Source: Epiperipatus broadwayi (Eukaryota > Onychophora > Udeonychophora > Euonychophora > Peripatidae). Taken from it: 64,000 nucleotides of DNA. Where the stretch lies: positions 2,418,001-2,482,000 of the forward strand of contig JAQFVV010000184.1 of the NCBI GenBank assembly GCA_028023455.1. Reading direction: 5' to 3'. The notes under the pieces were generated by a model that was not told where the DNA came from, did no database searches, and saw only the letters and a list, made by a program, of their open reading frames with translations. Within the stretch, counting starts at the first letter, position 1. Each line of letters begins with the position of its first letter. A program made the translations under genes and the position numbers. Below, piece after piece: positions 36,434 to 48,952 of this stretch.

Positions 36434-38453
36434 GAAACATTCTAATGAATTTAAATTAGAACTTAGAAATAGGTTTCAGATATTAGTAGATTTTGAACAT
36501 GATTCAGATTTGAATGAAATTAATATAAAAATAACTGATACACTTTTAAAAACTGCAACAAAGATAGCTGGTAGAAAAAAGCAGCAATTGACCAATAAAA
36601 TTTCTACTGAAACTAGAGAATTTATGAAGAAAAGAAAGAATATAAAGATATACAAAAATAATGCATTAAAAAGGATTGAATATCTTGAATTTTGTAAAAT
36701 GGTATAGAAAAGAGTTGAATATGATATAAGCAAGTATAACTGTGAACTAGCAAGGAAAGCTGTAGAAGAGAATAAAAGTCTCAAGAGTGTAAAACAACAT
36801 TTTGGTATTGGTAGGAAATTTATATCTGCAATAAGAAAAAAAGATGGAATTATTACTAAAAAGAGAGATGACATCATGAAATGGTTAGAAGACTTTTATC
36901 AAGAATTATATAGTAATAAAGAACAAGTACCTCCTATATCTATTACATCTTCCGAATTGCCCAGAATTTTAAATGAGGAAGTGAGGCATGCAATTAAATG
37001 TATGAAGAAAGGAAAGGCTCCATGTAATGATGGAATTATGATTGATATATTAAAAGAAGCAGATGAAGAAATAGAAATTTTTTTAACAAAGTTATATACC
37101 AAATGTCTAAATGATAAAGATGTACCAAATGATTGGAAGAATGCAATATTAATTTTTAAAAAAGGTGATATAAGAAGATATTAGAAATTACAGACCTGTC
37201 AGCCTTTTTTCAGTTTTATACAAAAATTTTACCAAGATAATTACAGCTTGTCTACAGAGAACATTGGATTTCCACCAACCAAGAAAACAAGCTGGATTTA
37301 AAAGTGGTTTTAGTACAGTAGATCATATCCAGATATTGAGAGAAGTTATAGAAAAGACAAATGAATATGAGTTGCCATTGTGCTTTGGATTTGTAGATTA
37401 TGAAAAGGCATTTGATTTTATAAACATTTCTTCAGTGATTAAAGCATTGGATCATCAAGATATAGATCCAGGATATTGTCATATTTTAAAGAATATTTAT
37501 AAAAATGCAACAACAATTAGATTACATAATGATACTAGGAAAGTCAACATTGAGAAGGGTGTAAGACAGGGTGACTCCATATCTCCAAAAAAATTTTTAG
37601 CAGTGCTGCAAGAAGTATTTTGTGGATTAAAATGGGATGCTAAAGGAGTGAAAGTAAATGGAGATTATTTAAGTCATTTAGATTTTGCAGATGATATAGT
37701 TGTTTTTTGCAAATAATGCTTTAGAGCTGCAAGAAATTGTTGCAGGAGTTATCAGATCAAAGTAGGACTAAAGATAAATGTTAAAAAGACTAAAATAATG
37801 TTTAATGGATTTTCTCAAAATATGAAAATAAAGATTGATTATAATGAATTAGAAGAAGTTAACAGTTACAAATACCTTGGTCAGATTATTAATACAGGTG
37901 GAAACATAATGAATGAAATTACTCATAGAATTAAACTTGGTTGGAGTGCTTTTGGTAGAAATAACTTGATACTAAAAAATAATATGTCTATATGTTTGAA
38001 AAGGAAGGTTTTTAATAAATGTGTGTTACCTGTTCTTACTTATGGATCTGAGACTTGGACACTTAATAGAAGAGCAATACAGAGACTTCAGACCACTCAA
38101 AGAAGTATGAAGAGATGCATGTTGGGAGTAACAAGAAGAGATTGAAAATGCAATAATATATGGCTAAGAACAAACAGGTGTTGCTGACCTCATTGAAAAA
38201 ATTAAAAAATTGAAGTGGAGTTGGGCTGAACATATTGCTAGAAGAGGTGATAGTAGATGGACAAATTCTTAAACCGGATTCCAAGAGATTGTAAAAGACC
38301 CAGAAAGAGTCCACATGTGAGATGGATGGATGAAATAAGAAAATGAGCAGGGGTTATGTGGAGAAGAGAAGCTAAAGATCAGAGAAGATGGATTGAACTT
38401 GGAGAGACCTTAATCCTGCAGTGGATTGATAATGGTTGATGATGATGATGACA
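36434..38453 (+). mobile_element. RTE-type LINE, 2.0 kb, degenerate
   Basis: It is read in three blocks. 36434-37184 (frame shared across one in-frame TAG at 36705) covers the linker and start of RT, with KWLEDFYQELYSN and KAPCNDGIMIDILKEA. A +1 shift at about 37180 leads to 37183-37716, with NYRPVSLFSVLYK, GFVDYEKAFDF, RQGDSISP and the catalytic FADDIVVF. After another break, 37798-38145 gives VNSYKYLGQIINTGG and LTYGSETWTLNRRAIQRLQ. C-terminal coding continues to about 38440 with stops, and the element ends in a TGATGATGATGA tail. These are hallmarks of the RTE/BovB clade. The N-terminal apurinic endonuclease is absent (5' truncation). Multiple stops and frameshifts make it inactive. Confidence 0.9.
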
Positions 38454-38459
38454 TATATT

Positions 38460-39750
38460 AAATACAGAGATGTTAGTTATGTACATAGATATTAAATAAA
38501 TTTAGTTTACAATTTATTTATTTTTACAATATTTAATTTAAAGAACAGCCAGGCATTCATTAAATATCAAATGATCCTAAAGCATTTTTTATTAAAGATA
38601 AAATATACTATTAATTTTTATAAAGTTGCTTGCAATTTTTTTTTTTTACATCATTATGTCACTCTATGTAAAAATAAATAAATAATCAAATAGCTTTATT
38701 ATTCAAGAATTCATAGAAGTGCCGGAAAGGAAGCAGTCTGAAAGCTTTATGTGGATGCATTTGAAATCCACATAATTTGATTCACTTGGATAAAAACTGC
38801 TACTAAAGGTAAAATGGCCATAAGCTCATACTTAATATGGCATTCACCTTTCAAGTAACAAAAAATCACTTATTATAAACATCCATTTTATTTTATTCTT
38901 TGAATAAAAAGATTTAGATATTCATTGAATGATTACCATTGGATATCTGGATAGGTTAACTGTGAGCTCTCTACCTGAAAGCAAAATATTAAGTCTGTAA
39001 CTGAAAAGATTGCAAGATTCACTCTATAGAGAGTTTTGCCTCTGCATTTCACATTCTTATATTGAAAGCATAATTTTAAAATAACTATCTACATTTCATG
39101 GGATATATCAAATCTGATCTAATCATGTATCTCTTTATCTTCTTTTCCTTTCTGAATTCTCAAAACTTTTGAATTAATTTCAATTCATTTTATCTCTTCT
39201 ATTACTTTTTTTATTGTTGTTTTGAAAATTTGTAATTATTTCTATACATGATGAGATTTTTTTTATTTATTAACTGTATAATAAACACACATATTTTCCC
39301 TCTTTTTTAAAAAAATAAATAAATAATAAAATCTTCATTACATGCAATAATTCACTTACTTAATATACTTAGAGCCAACCAATATAAACTTGAGTAATTA
39401 TTAAAAATTATTAGTTTCTTACATTCAGCACTTATTAATCTTGGAGATTTGGACAAGGCATTACTATGTGGGATCCATTTGTTATTAAAGTTTATAGGAA
39501 ACGCATTGACTCTCCAAATTTAAAAACAGAACTGAAATTAATTTGAGAAAATTGTAATGCATTTTTTAATATAACCCAATATTAATTTGTACATTTTATT
39601 TTTATTTTAAATTTGTTAAATTTCAAGTTAGTACTATTTTACATACATAAAATTAGTCTTGAAATAAAGATTTTAAAATATTCAGCAATAATTAAATTTT
39701 GATTTATTTTATTTTACATTTTGACAGTCATTGTATGTTTTTATTCTCTA
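38460..39750. other. AT-rich non-coding stretch upstream of the first carrier coding exon
   Basis: No repeat family or coding similarity was recognised. It ends with the pyrimidine-rich acceptor TTTTTATTCTCTAG before the carrier start. Confidence 0.5.
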
Positions 39751-39751
39751 G

Positions 39752-39818
39752 AATTAGAAAATGCCTGATATAAGGCCTTTTGTTTATGGCGGTCTGGCCT
39801 CCATAACAGCAGAATTTG
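39752..39818 (+). CDS. Mitochondrial carrier (BMCP/UCP5/KMCP1 type), first coding exon
   Basis: The ATG at 39761 opens MPDIRPFVYGGLASITAEF and the exon ends in phase 1 at a GTAAGC donor (39819). The 9 bases 39752-39760 would be 5' UTR after a TCTCTAG acceptor. RPFVYGGLASITAE is the start of transmembrane helix 1 in SLC25A14/SLC25A30 and insect BMCP carriers, which begin only a few residues before this motif, so the start is well supported. SLC25 proteins move small metabolites or anions across the inner mitochondrial membrane. KMCP1 has been reported to carry inorganic anions. The closest human relatives are SLC25A14 and SLC25A30; one ancestral gene is expected in invertebrates. Confidence 0.88.
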
Positions 39819-41066
39819 GTAAGCATTTTTTATATTATTAAAAATATATAATGTAATAAATCAAAAATTGTTAATAAATGCCATTTTTATATATATGTAG
39901 TAAAGAAATAAAAACAAATGTCTGCCATTCTATGGTATAGGATCCAAGTCTGTATTGTATGAATCTTAGAAAACTTCTGAGATTAAAAGCAGGTTTAGAT
40001 TTTTTTATTAAGTAGACAATCCAGTTATCCTGATATTAATAGATAAATATGTATATGGTTATTATTAGCTAGATGATAAAAGCATTATTTTAATCTGGCT
40101 TGGTCAGATTAATGACAAGTATTGTAAAAATAAATGCAATTGTAATATAATGTAATCTTTAGCACTAGTGAGAGTATGTATGTGTATGTTATATTCCCTA
40201 TAAAGATGCTGTTACAATTTACATTTTTAAATGAACACTGCTTGGTATAGAATTGCTGCACCTATAAGGAATAATGAAAGAAAAAATCGCTAAATCCACA
40301 AACAACATGAGAATAACATTTAATTTACTTTAGTTAAATTGGCAAGGGCCAATTATGTTACTTGTATGACCACCATGTTGTGAAAAGCACTGCCGTTTAA
40401 TATTGCATAAAACTGTAACATCTCTATAAAGAATTTTGCTACATGTTGTAGCTATTCAATGTTATCTGGACTTCTAATTTTATGTATTTTAATACAATAG
40501 TTAAGTGACAAAGTGCTAACATTCTCGGAATGATTCTCAACTGAGTAAAATATAAAAATCTTATTAAAATAAAATTTTAGCTCCACACATGTAATAGTGC
40601 TTAAGCTGGCCAAAAATGCATTTGGATTTTATTTAAATACTATGAATGGTGTTGGGGAAAATGCAGTGTAGAAAAAAAACATTACCACCTTTTGTAGAAG
40701 TTCAGCCACATATTGCACCAATAATAAGTATCAGAAATGACCGACTATAGCATATTGCAATATTGAGTGCACTGTTTTTTGGCCATTTTTTGTTAAATGC
40801 AGATTCTGCTAATCATTGCTTAGCAAAACATGAAGCCATTCTTCTCATTACACAAGTCTCTTACAATATACCATTCTTATAACTAAATGTACCACTTCCT
40901 TTATTTTGCTGTAATATTTTCTATAAATACAATTCATCCACCTTACTTCAAACACCTTTTAACAAATTTTTTTTTATTATATATATACACACACAATCTG
41001 ACAATTTGTTTTTTATTGTATTATTTATATAGTTATTTATTTTGTTTTGTCATTTTATCACATAGC

Positions 41067-42069
41067 CCTGAGAAAGACTGCAGGATGGTCAAAATGTCAG
41101 ATTGTATGTGTATATATAGAATAATTTTTTTTTTGCTAAAAAAGGTTTGAAGTTACATCACTCTTGTCAAATTTGGCATTGTTTTCAGCTAGATGTCATT
41201 ATAAAGGCTGCTGAAAAAATCAGAACAGCATTTTTAATCTTTAATTAGCATCAAGATTAAGATGAGAAGCTTATTTCCATTATTTCTACTCATAAAATGC
41301 TCTCTGAACTGACTTGGAGTTCTACCATTGTGTAAAATCAGATATCAGTCTGAGATAAGATTTGCTGATTGACAGCATTAATATTTTGTATCTTTTTTTC
41401 TCATCTGAATGTATATGGTTTGCTATTTGTACAATGATCAAAAAAATGTTAATAGATGTATAAATATATCTTGCTGAAACCTGTCAACTATCAGTTTTAG
41501 ATATCTTCAGCAATCTGCTGCATTGCTTCATTTAATATATCATATTTACCTGTACATTTTTGTATATTGCAAAACTGACTCTCAGATATTAATTTGATAC
41601 TAGTATATGCTTTTTTTTTTCTAATAGAGCAATTTCTACATCAAACAAATTATATTTTTCTAAATTACAGTTTATTGTTAGAATGTTTTGGGATGGTAAA
41701 TGTAACTTTTATTATTCATAATTCCACAAGACAAAATTGATCCTAGCCTGACATCTCAAGTTGTGTACAAGATCTCATGCGCAGGTAGGCTGCAGTGCTG
41801 TGTATTATGGTGAAACGAAAGCAACTGTTAATAATAGAGCTACTCAGCATATGTATGCATATAAGAGAGATCAAAATAATAGTGACAACACTTCAATATT
41901 CTTAGAACACAAAAAAGCAGCTGGTCACAAGTTTTAACCCTCCAACCCTCAGATTGTGTGTACTGAGAGAAATGACTTCAAAAGAAAAATAAAGGAGGCA
42001 TACTACATTATAAACTATCCACACACCATTAATAGAAAAGACACGTGTTTCTCTATCTCTAAGAAGTGA
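41067..42069 (+). mobile_element. Penelope-like element fragment with GIY-YIG endonuclease
   Basis: From 41730 the reading is DKIDPSLTSQVVYKISCA, then, after a small frame shift, CSAVYYGETKATVNNRATQH, a YKRDQNNSDN segment and LEHKKAAGHKF. A second shift gives NPQIVCTERNDFKRKIKEAYYI and CFSISKK, then a stop at 42069. The order VYKI.C..C...YYGET.....R..H....GH.F...E...I is the GIY-YIG endonuclease of Penelope-like retroelements, including the arginine and the late glutamate of the active site. The reverse-transcriptase domain is not recognisable upstream. A degraded copy of the CTGA...GAAA stem-loop motif lies at 41067-41100. The element is inactive: two frameshifts within the endonuclease. Confidence 0.8.
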
Positions 42070-42490
42070 TTGAGCTATTTGATTTTTTGATAGTAAAATT
42101 GTTTTGCATATGAAGCCTAAGTTATTAGCAAACATCAACAACACTACAATGTTTCTAATTCTTCGGCTATGAATATGAGGTTAAAAGATCTTGAAAGCAC
42201 TGAGCCTGATATTTAACTACGATTTTTCTAACTTCACCAACAAGCATTTGAAGTGCAGTATAATTGCTAAAATATTTTTCTACTATTATTATTTATACAG
42301 AAACTTTGCCAAAACTTTAGGATGAAAGCAAAAATGTGGCCATATTATAATAACTTAACAATCCAAATAAGTATATTTGATCTCATTATTATGTATTTAT
42401 TACAAATCTTTGAGTGATTTTAACAAAATATTATGTGATAGTTGAAAGGCTTTTTTAAGAACAGACTGAGTTTAACCAAGTATACTTAAC

Positions 42491-43120
42491 TACTCCCAGT
42501 AAAAAGGGTTTTCAAAATAAATGGAAGACTGATGCTACTTTTATTGATCTAAAATCAGCCTACGATTCTGTTTGGAAAAATGATCATTTTAAAAGTCTCT
42601 CAACCTCTGACATACATGAAAACTATTAATTTATTTGACTAAATACTCTCCAACAAGAAAAATTTAAGTGTCTTTAAATAAAAGATAATCATAGTAAATA
42701 AAAAATTGTACATAATTATTTCCTGAAACATTCTGTTCTTTTCCATGATTCATTAGAACTTGTGTTCAGGAAGGCATTCATCTATGCTAATGATATTACA
42801 TGCTTTGACTTCGCAAAAAAAATTGTTTACAGAAATAGAAAATTCACTTAGTAAGAATATGAAAAATTTGGAAATCTTTTTTAAAGACTGGGGCATTGTC
42901 TTAAACCGACAATAACAATATGTTCAACTCTCACTCTAAACAACACAGAGATGTTTCATAAAGTGAATATAACTTTCTGCAATGATAGATTGAAATATGA
43001 CTCATACTACATAAGAATAATCTTGGACTTTTGCTTAATTTATTTGTTTCATTATCAAAGTTTAGATCTAAAATACTTTTTAGAAATAACTTTCTAGAGA
43101 TGAGATTGTGATACAAACAT
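42491..43120 (+). mobile_element. Degenerate Jockey/CR1-like LINE RT remnant, second copy
   Basis: The reading FIDLKSAYDSVWKNDHF (about 42540-42590) is the RT motif A region. RKAFIYANDITCFDF (about 42770-42815) is the YADD box with the first catalytic Asp changed to Asn. TLTLNNTEMFHKVNITFCND (about 42925-42985) is the LNN...NITF..RL downstream motif, followed by RNNFLEMRL. Reading needs frame changes, and one stretch between motifs is shortened. It is a close relative of, or the same family as, the remnant at 28.6 kb. It adjoins the Penelope fragment, so two unrelated retroelements landed within 500 bp of each other. Confidence 0.75.
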
Positions 43121-43753
43121 TCTATAGATGAATCTATATCTCTAGGTGAAGGAAATGCTCAATCAATCTTCTGAATACATATTTAAATATTTGGTCCTAA
43201 TAAACATTGCTTCCATACACAAATTGATTCTCTTCTTCATTCCTTAATCCATCAGATATGCCACATGGAAAATGTAGGAATAGCTTTAAGCAGATAAAAT
43301 TTTACCATTAATTCAGAATATAGTTTTACCAGCTAATGTAATATCTAAGAGTTCAGCAAAATAATCAAAGAATTGTGGTATCTTAAGAAGTAGGTATTTT
43401 GTGAGGCCAACCAAATTTATTTTTCCATATCCAACAATAGAGCCAGGTGGAGTTGATCTGCCTATATGTAATAGGATCTTATCATGTTCATGGTGCTTAT
43501 CTGCTTTAGAGTTGGAATTTAAAAGGCTCTTAGTCACATAATCTAAAAATCAAATGGTTAATGTTTGTGTTCAATCTATGCATTAAATGATAGAAATAAA
43601 TGATTTAATAAAATCATTTGTTAATCTTTCTTTTAGTTGGAATTTTCCAAGATTCTTTTATAATTTTTGTAAATATGTAGCTGTCTTAAAAAAAAGAAAT
43701 CTATATGCTGAATAAATAAATAAGTACTCTATGATAACTCATCATTGAAATGT

Positions 43754-43862
43754 AATAAATTAAAGGCAAAACTAATATTGTATACTCTGAGAAATGATCT
43801 GAAAATATTAAATATAATATTTTCTCTGAGTATACAATATTAGTAATGTCCTTTAATTTATT
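43754..43862. repeat. 109-bp foldback hairpin with about 40-bp arms
   Basis: The left arm 43754-43794 (AATAAATTAAAGG..., ACTAATATTGTATACTC) and right arm 43821-43862 (GAGTATACAATATTAGTAAT..., CCTTTAATTTATT) are reverse complements with only two or three differences. The loop is 26 nt. It could be a tiny MITE or a source of hairpin RNA within the carrier intron. Confidence 0.7.
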
Positions 43863-44650
43863 AAACAATACTCTGGAATTTAGCAATCTCAAACTGCCGT
43901 CATCATTTTAAGGTCACGTGGAATTTTGCATACATATTTAATAGTTTGTCGGAGTTTCAACTAATTTCCTAGCTATTGATGATGCCGGGTTTAATTATGA
44001 CTATGAAGAAGTTAGTTGACTTTTTCATCAAGTGTTGCCACTTGAAACATTACAAAATTTTTATAGAGAATATACATAAATAAAGTTAGCATTATTACAT
44101 ATTTATATGGTGTTTAATTAATTAATTACCTATTTAAATGTTTATTGTAAAAGCAAGATTAGTTAAAATGAGTTGTTTTTTTTAAGGCTTAGCCTTGTTT
44201 AATATCCTTAAGCTGATATAAAGGTTGCTTTAATTAAATCCTTATGATCTTGGTGAACTTTATAAGCACATTTAATAGTGACTAGATGGTTGTGTTTGTT
44301 GGATTCTCAATTGCTTTCTTGAGCTACTGATGATATCAAATTTATTTGATAGAAACATGTCTATCAAGAAGTTAATTGATTTTTTTTCAACAAATGTTGC
44401 CTCTTAAAACATCAGAAAATTTTTGTAGAGGGCATAGGTAAATAATGTTGGCATTATATATATATATATGATGTAATATTGCTTATAAATAATATTAAAT
44501 AGTTGCAGTTTTTTGATAAGCTTGATAATTGTGTACATTTATTTTAAATTTCATAAGAAAAATTTATATTTTAAAATTATCTTTATATATACTTTCATAC
44601 TCAATTTTGAATGACTGCTTTATGAAATGTGAATAAAAACATTTAAGTAT

Positions 44651-44952
44651 TCTACCACTAAACATCATATGATCACCATTTCTTACGCTTGCTCATAACT
44701 GTTATTAAAACAGGCAAAACTCTCCATACAGTAATGCTAGAGGGTTGCATTAGATCCTAAGATCTAGGTGCAGTGCTCTCAGATCCAAGGCTTCTCATTG
44801 ACGAAAGCCACAAACTAGAAATTAGTCTGGGGATATTGGATGAGTAGGCAATAGATGGGGATTTTATGCACAAGATTTCTGGCATCCATTGATTACTCTG
44901 GCTTGCACTGAGTGGCACTACTTTATGGAGAGTTTTGCTTGTTTTAATTTAT
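44651..44952. mobile_element. Family F foldback element, copy in carrier intron 1
   Basis: The left outer end is well preserved (CCACTAAACATCATATGATC ... AGGCAAAACTCTCCATACAG). It then jumps into GCATTAGATCCTAAGATCTA and a full right arm (CTAGTCTGG-like, GGGGATTTTATGCACAAG, CTCTGGCTTGCACTGAGTGG, ATGGAGAGTTTTGC). This shows that most of the left arm was deleted and gives the clearest left terminus of the family. Confidence 0.75.
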
Positions 44953-45636
44953 GTATTCTGTGCTAAAATCATTGTGAAATAAGGTATTAGATAATATATA
45001 TAATAAATAACTTCCAAATTATAAACTGCATCAATACAGATTAACAATTTTACCTCTTTTCAATTATATTTAGTGATATTTAAAGGCTTAGCATAGTTGA
45101 TGAAGAGGATTCTTCCATAAATGTTTCTATACTGTATTATCATAGTTTATAATTCAGAATATAATTATCATATATATCATCTATCTAATTTTATGAGATC
45201 AGCTGAAGATACTTTACCATTCTGATTTATGTCTTATAAGATTCAGCTTTTTAATGTAATGAATTACATAATTCTTTATATATATATATTTGTTAAATAT
45301 TCTTTTGGTTTTTCTTTGCAAGGACAAACAATAGACAACTCATGTGGGAAAAGATCAGTAGATATATGATCTGATAGTTATTGTGGTTATATATTGTGCC
45401 TGAAATTGCTTACTGTCATTTCAATAATATCCCAAATGTTTTTAGTAGAACATTATATAAACTGCAATATTAGTAGAATAATTTTAGTTATGTTGTAATA
45501 ATGTTCAGCATCATCCATTTACTGAACTTTTTCTATTTGAATGATTTGTGGACTGACCTTACACACATGAAATCCTAACAAAAACTATTGACATCCTTTA
45601 TTAATAAAAATGTTTATGTTCTCATATACATATTAG

Positions 45637-45784
45637 GTACATTTCCTATTGATACAACTAAAACCAGACTTCAAATTCAAGGCCAAAAAATTGATACTAA
45701 ATACACTGAACTAAAATATAAAGGTATGTCTCATGCACTACTAAGGATATCTAAAGAAGAAGGAATGAAGGCCTTATATTCAGG
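45637..45784 (+). CDS. Mitochondrial carrier, coding exon 2
   Basis: This 148-bp exon is flanked by TTATTAG and GTAAGA. It enters in phase 1 (completing Gly20) and leaves in phase 2 (inside Gly69). It encodes [19 protein letters not shown] (residues 21-39), then [11 protein letters not shown] and [20 protein letters not shown] is the first mitochondrial carrier signature Px[DE]xx[KR]x[KR], the matrix gate at the end of helix 1. EEG...LYSG is the matrix helix and start of helix 2 found after every odd helix. The sequence [20 protein letters not shown] across the exon 1-2 junction is characteristic of the BMCP/UCP5/KMCP1 branch rather than UCP1-3 or UCP4. Confidence 0.92.
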
Positions 45785-46253
45785 GTAAGATATACATAAA
45801 TATATATTCATTATAACTTGAGGTAAGTAAGAATGCATTAACAAAGTCAATATTATTGATAGTTTGGTCTTTGGTTAAATATCTTACTGAGCTCTCCTAA
45901 CTTCAAAATATGATCAGTATTTTTTTAATATAAATATTGAGCCGGAATTTAATCGATACATATATAATAATGTAATCATAAATAAATTAATGAATACAGA
46001 TTATGTAAATGGTTTATATATTTTCTTTAAACTATTTGCAATACCTCTCTTCAGATTCAGAAAAATCATACTGATTTATAATTATTTTTTCATGTTATAC
46101 ATGAAAAATTATTTAAAATAAAAATACTTGAAGAATTAATTACAAAATAATGAAACTATAAATATTATATGTAATATTTAATTAATAATAATAAATAAAA
46201 TATATGATATAATAAGTGTAATAATGTTCAAGGTTAAATGAATTTATAAGAAA

Positions 46254-46352
46254 TCATTAAAACTAGTCAATACTTAGACGATCCTAATATCAATAACAAT
46301 CAACAATTTCTATCTGTTGTCAAAGTAATCTCCTTATTGTTAAAAGGAGTTA
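46254..46352 (-). repeat. Family B interspersed repeat, copy 4
   Basis: On the + strand it contains CATTAAAACTAGTCAATACT, TCAATAACAATCAACAATTT and TTGTCAAAGTAATCTCCTT. It is one of the more diverged copies, and the central palindrome has lost two positions. Confidence 0.55.
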
Positions 46353-48726
46353 TGATATAATAAGTATTTTTAATTATAATAATAATAAACAATTTTTTAT
46401 GTTATATAATACATTTTATTGTGTTTATTGATATTAATTAAATATTGCATATTTGTAATTTTGTAGTTAATTCTTGATGTATTTTTTTGTTATTGTTGCT
46501 AATTTAACAGTAACTTTACATGTATGATAGGAAAAAGTGATCAATAGTGGACTTTGTAAGTCAATAGTTTTCTGAAGAGGATTATTGTAATATAGGAGAA
46601 AACTAAATTATTGCCACCTTATTTATGATATTTGGTTCTAAGTCCTTTTATGGAAACATCTCTGGATTATAAAAAATGCTACATATTGTGAGAGTACCAT
46701 ATGAGCCTCACCTAAAACAATTTGTGTTTCTTTGTGAATTTAACTGTGCCTATATCGAATCAACAGATATAAATAACTTACACCTATCTTAAGCTTTTCA
46801 TATATCAGTTATATACATAAACTAGTTAGTATTAAAAGAATAATTCTAAAAATGAATAATTCTAATTTGTTTATACACACACATAAATAAATGTTTCCAA
46901 CTAATAGTATTTTTTTTATTAACCAAAACTTGACATTTGACAAAGCCTTAAGTCAACATTGCATTTTTATCAGTTGAAACAAAGGAAATAAATGTTTGGG
47001 GTTCATTACAAATTGTATATGTTAAACAATAGAGAGCGTGAGCATGATTATGTGATATGCTTGCAGAAATTAATCCAGTATAAAAATGAACTAATATTGT
47101 TATAACAATAATCTTCTATTTAGTTATCAAGGCAAGAATTACGTCTGTAAATTTAAATGTGTTCGAATTTAGAACACATTTAAGAAAAAAAAGAAGATTC
47201 ACTATTTTTAAAAACTGTCTTCAAGTAATTAATTTACTTACTCTTAATATTATAAAGAACTATAAAAAAATAATCATTGAAATTAACAAGGTTATAAAAG
47301 TTATCAACGTCTTTGAAATGAGCTTTCAAAATATATATTTAAGAAGACAAAAATTTATAAAGATGTTCTCTGGCTAGACAATTTAAGCCAAGGATTTCTG
47401 CTGATGTTTTAAACCTGAACATGTAAATGTATTCTTACTCAATGCCTAAAATATAATCATCGTAATTCTCATTTACAAAGCTGCCTTAATAATGGAGTAT
47501 TATATTGAAGAAGATGTTAAATATTTTACTACGCAAATATTTAAAAGAATGAATATCTGTATTGCCTCTTCAAAGGATGATCAATGAACTTTATGTTTCA
47601 ACATTCATCGTCATTTTATTTCGTCTAAGGAGGGATATAAAACCGTTATTCTTTCTCATCTTGGATTACTTCATTGTGTATTTTAATAACTCTTAAACTT
47701 TATTTCCTTTGTGGATAACTATATTTATGTGGAGAAATTATTTCATATATTAAATTGATTTTAACAGAATAAGTAGAGAACTGATAAGATGAACGTTTTA
47801 TTTTTATTTATTTAATAAAATTTAGATGTTGATATTTTGATATATATACTCTGATGAAAGTGATGGCTGACTAAGGTAAAAGTTTTTAAATTATTTTAAT
47901 TTGGAAATAAGTTTTATTATATTCCAAATTGAATCTTACCTGACAATTAACATATTTTTTTTTTAAACATAAATAACTAATATCAGAATACATTCTATTA
48001 TTAATCTAGTGTGAATGGATGTTATCTTATATAGGCATATAACACACTGAATCATTTTAATGACACAATACGTAGATTTATAATTATCATGTGTATTATT
48101 TATTATACACATGATTTTAAATTATATATATGTAAATGATTACATTATGTTTTTTCTGAATGTTAAATAGTTTATTATTGTATTTAAATATAAGCACAGA
48201 TTATATTTCTAAATTTTAATATTTTTATTATTTATGAGATAATATTTTTGTTTCTATTACGGATTAAAATGTGTTAAACTTGATTTTAAAATTAAACAGG
48301 TCTTGTTTGTTTATTTTATTTAGTCATTTTATAAAACCAATAATTATAAATATACATACTCATGCATATATATGTTGAATCAACTTAGTGATTTAATATT
48401 TATAAAAAAGTTATATATAGCTTATACTAAATTCATTATTACTATGGGATATTTGTGGAAATGCCTGAAGAGAGTCGATTGCGATTTCTACTCTGAGCTC
48501 GAATTCCGAGAGTAACGAGGTTATTAATAGAGGAGTGGATTGGATTATATTTTAAATCACATCATCCATGGCATTCTATAAGAAGACTCAAAGTCCGAAT
48601 ATAGTTAGATGCGACTTCCTCAAGTCCTGAAAAGGATTGTCCCGTTATAATATATCAAGCGATTTATAGTAAAAAAAAAAAAAAAATTAATGTATATTTA
48701 ATAAAATCACTTTAACATTCATATAT

Positions 48727-48898
48727 CATCACATGATCATCATTCCCTATGCTTACACAAGTTGTTATAACAGAGGCAAAATTCTCCATACAGTAGTGCC
48801 ACCCAGTGCAAGCCAGAGTAATCAATGTATGCAAAAATGCTTGTGCATAAAATCCTTATTTAGTGCTTCATCCAATATCTCCAGACTAGTTTATAGAG
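48727..48898. mobile_element. Family F element, solitary left arm
   Basis: It runs from TCATCACATGATCATCATTC through GCTTACACAAGTTGTTATAA, AGAGGCAAAATTCTCCATAC and AGTGCCACCCAGTGCAAGCC to CAGACTAGTTTATAGAG. It stops where the loop would begin; no right arm follows. Confidence 0.7.
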
Positions 48899-48952
48899 TA
48901 TTGTAAATACATAAATTTATAGTATGCTTTAATTTAAAATACCACAACAATA

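Larger units (their letters stand above)
30262..39751 (+). other. Putative first (5' UTR) intron of the carrier gene
   Basis: This repeat-rich AT-rich stretch lies between the inferred UTR exon and the first coding exon. It contains the LINE-bearing palindrome (31.3-32.7 kb), a 117-bp insertion (33.53-33.64 kb), a family F copy (34.2-34.5 kb), two family B copies (35.5 and 36.2 kb) and an RTE LINE (36.4-38.45 kb). No other gene was recognised. If the UTR exon is wrong, this is intergenic. Confidence 0.4.
39819..45636 (+). other. Carrier intron 1 (5.8 kb)
   Basis: GTAAGC donor and TTATTAG acceptor; phase 1. It holds a Penelope-like element fragment (41.07-42.07 kb), a Jockey/CR1 LINE remnant (42.49-43.12 kb), a 109-bp foldback hairpin (43754-43862) and a family F element (44.65-44.95 kb). 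No nested gene was found. Confidence 0.8.

Noticed and set aside
36476-36877. 133-residue minus-strand open frame over the RTE element
   Set aside because: It is the antisense shadow of the LINE reading frame. Its hydrophobic look comes from reading Lys-rich codons backwards.
43313-43537. 74-residue minus-strand frame (HEHDKILLHIGRSTPPGS)
   Set aside because: It looked composition-wise unlike noise, but I recognise no domain. It lies at the decayed end of a LINE on the other strand, so a chance frame is more likely.
45588-45636. Open-frame start at 45588 for the carrier
   Set aside because: These bases are intron. The acceptor TTATTAG at 45636 and the in-frame join to the exon at 39761-39818 show that the true start is upstream.
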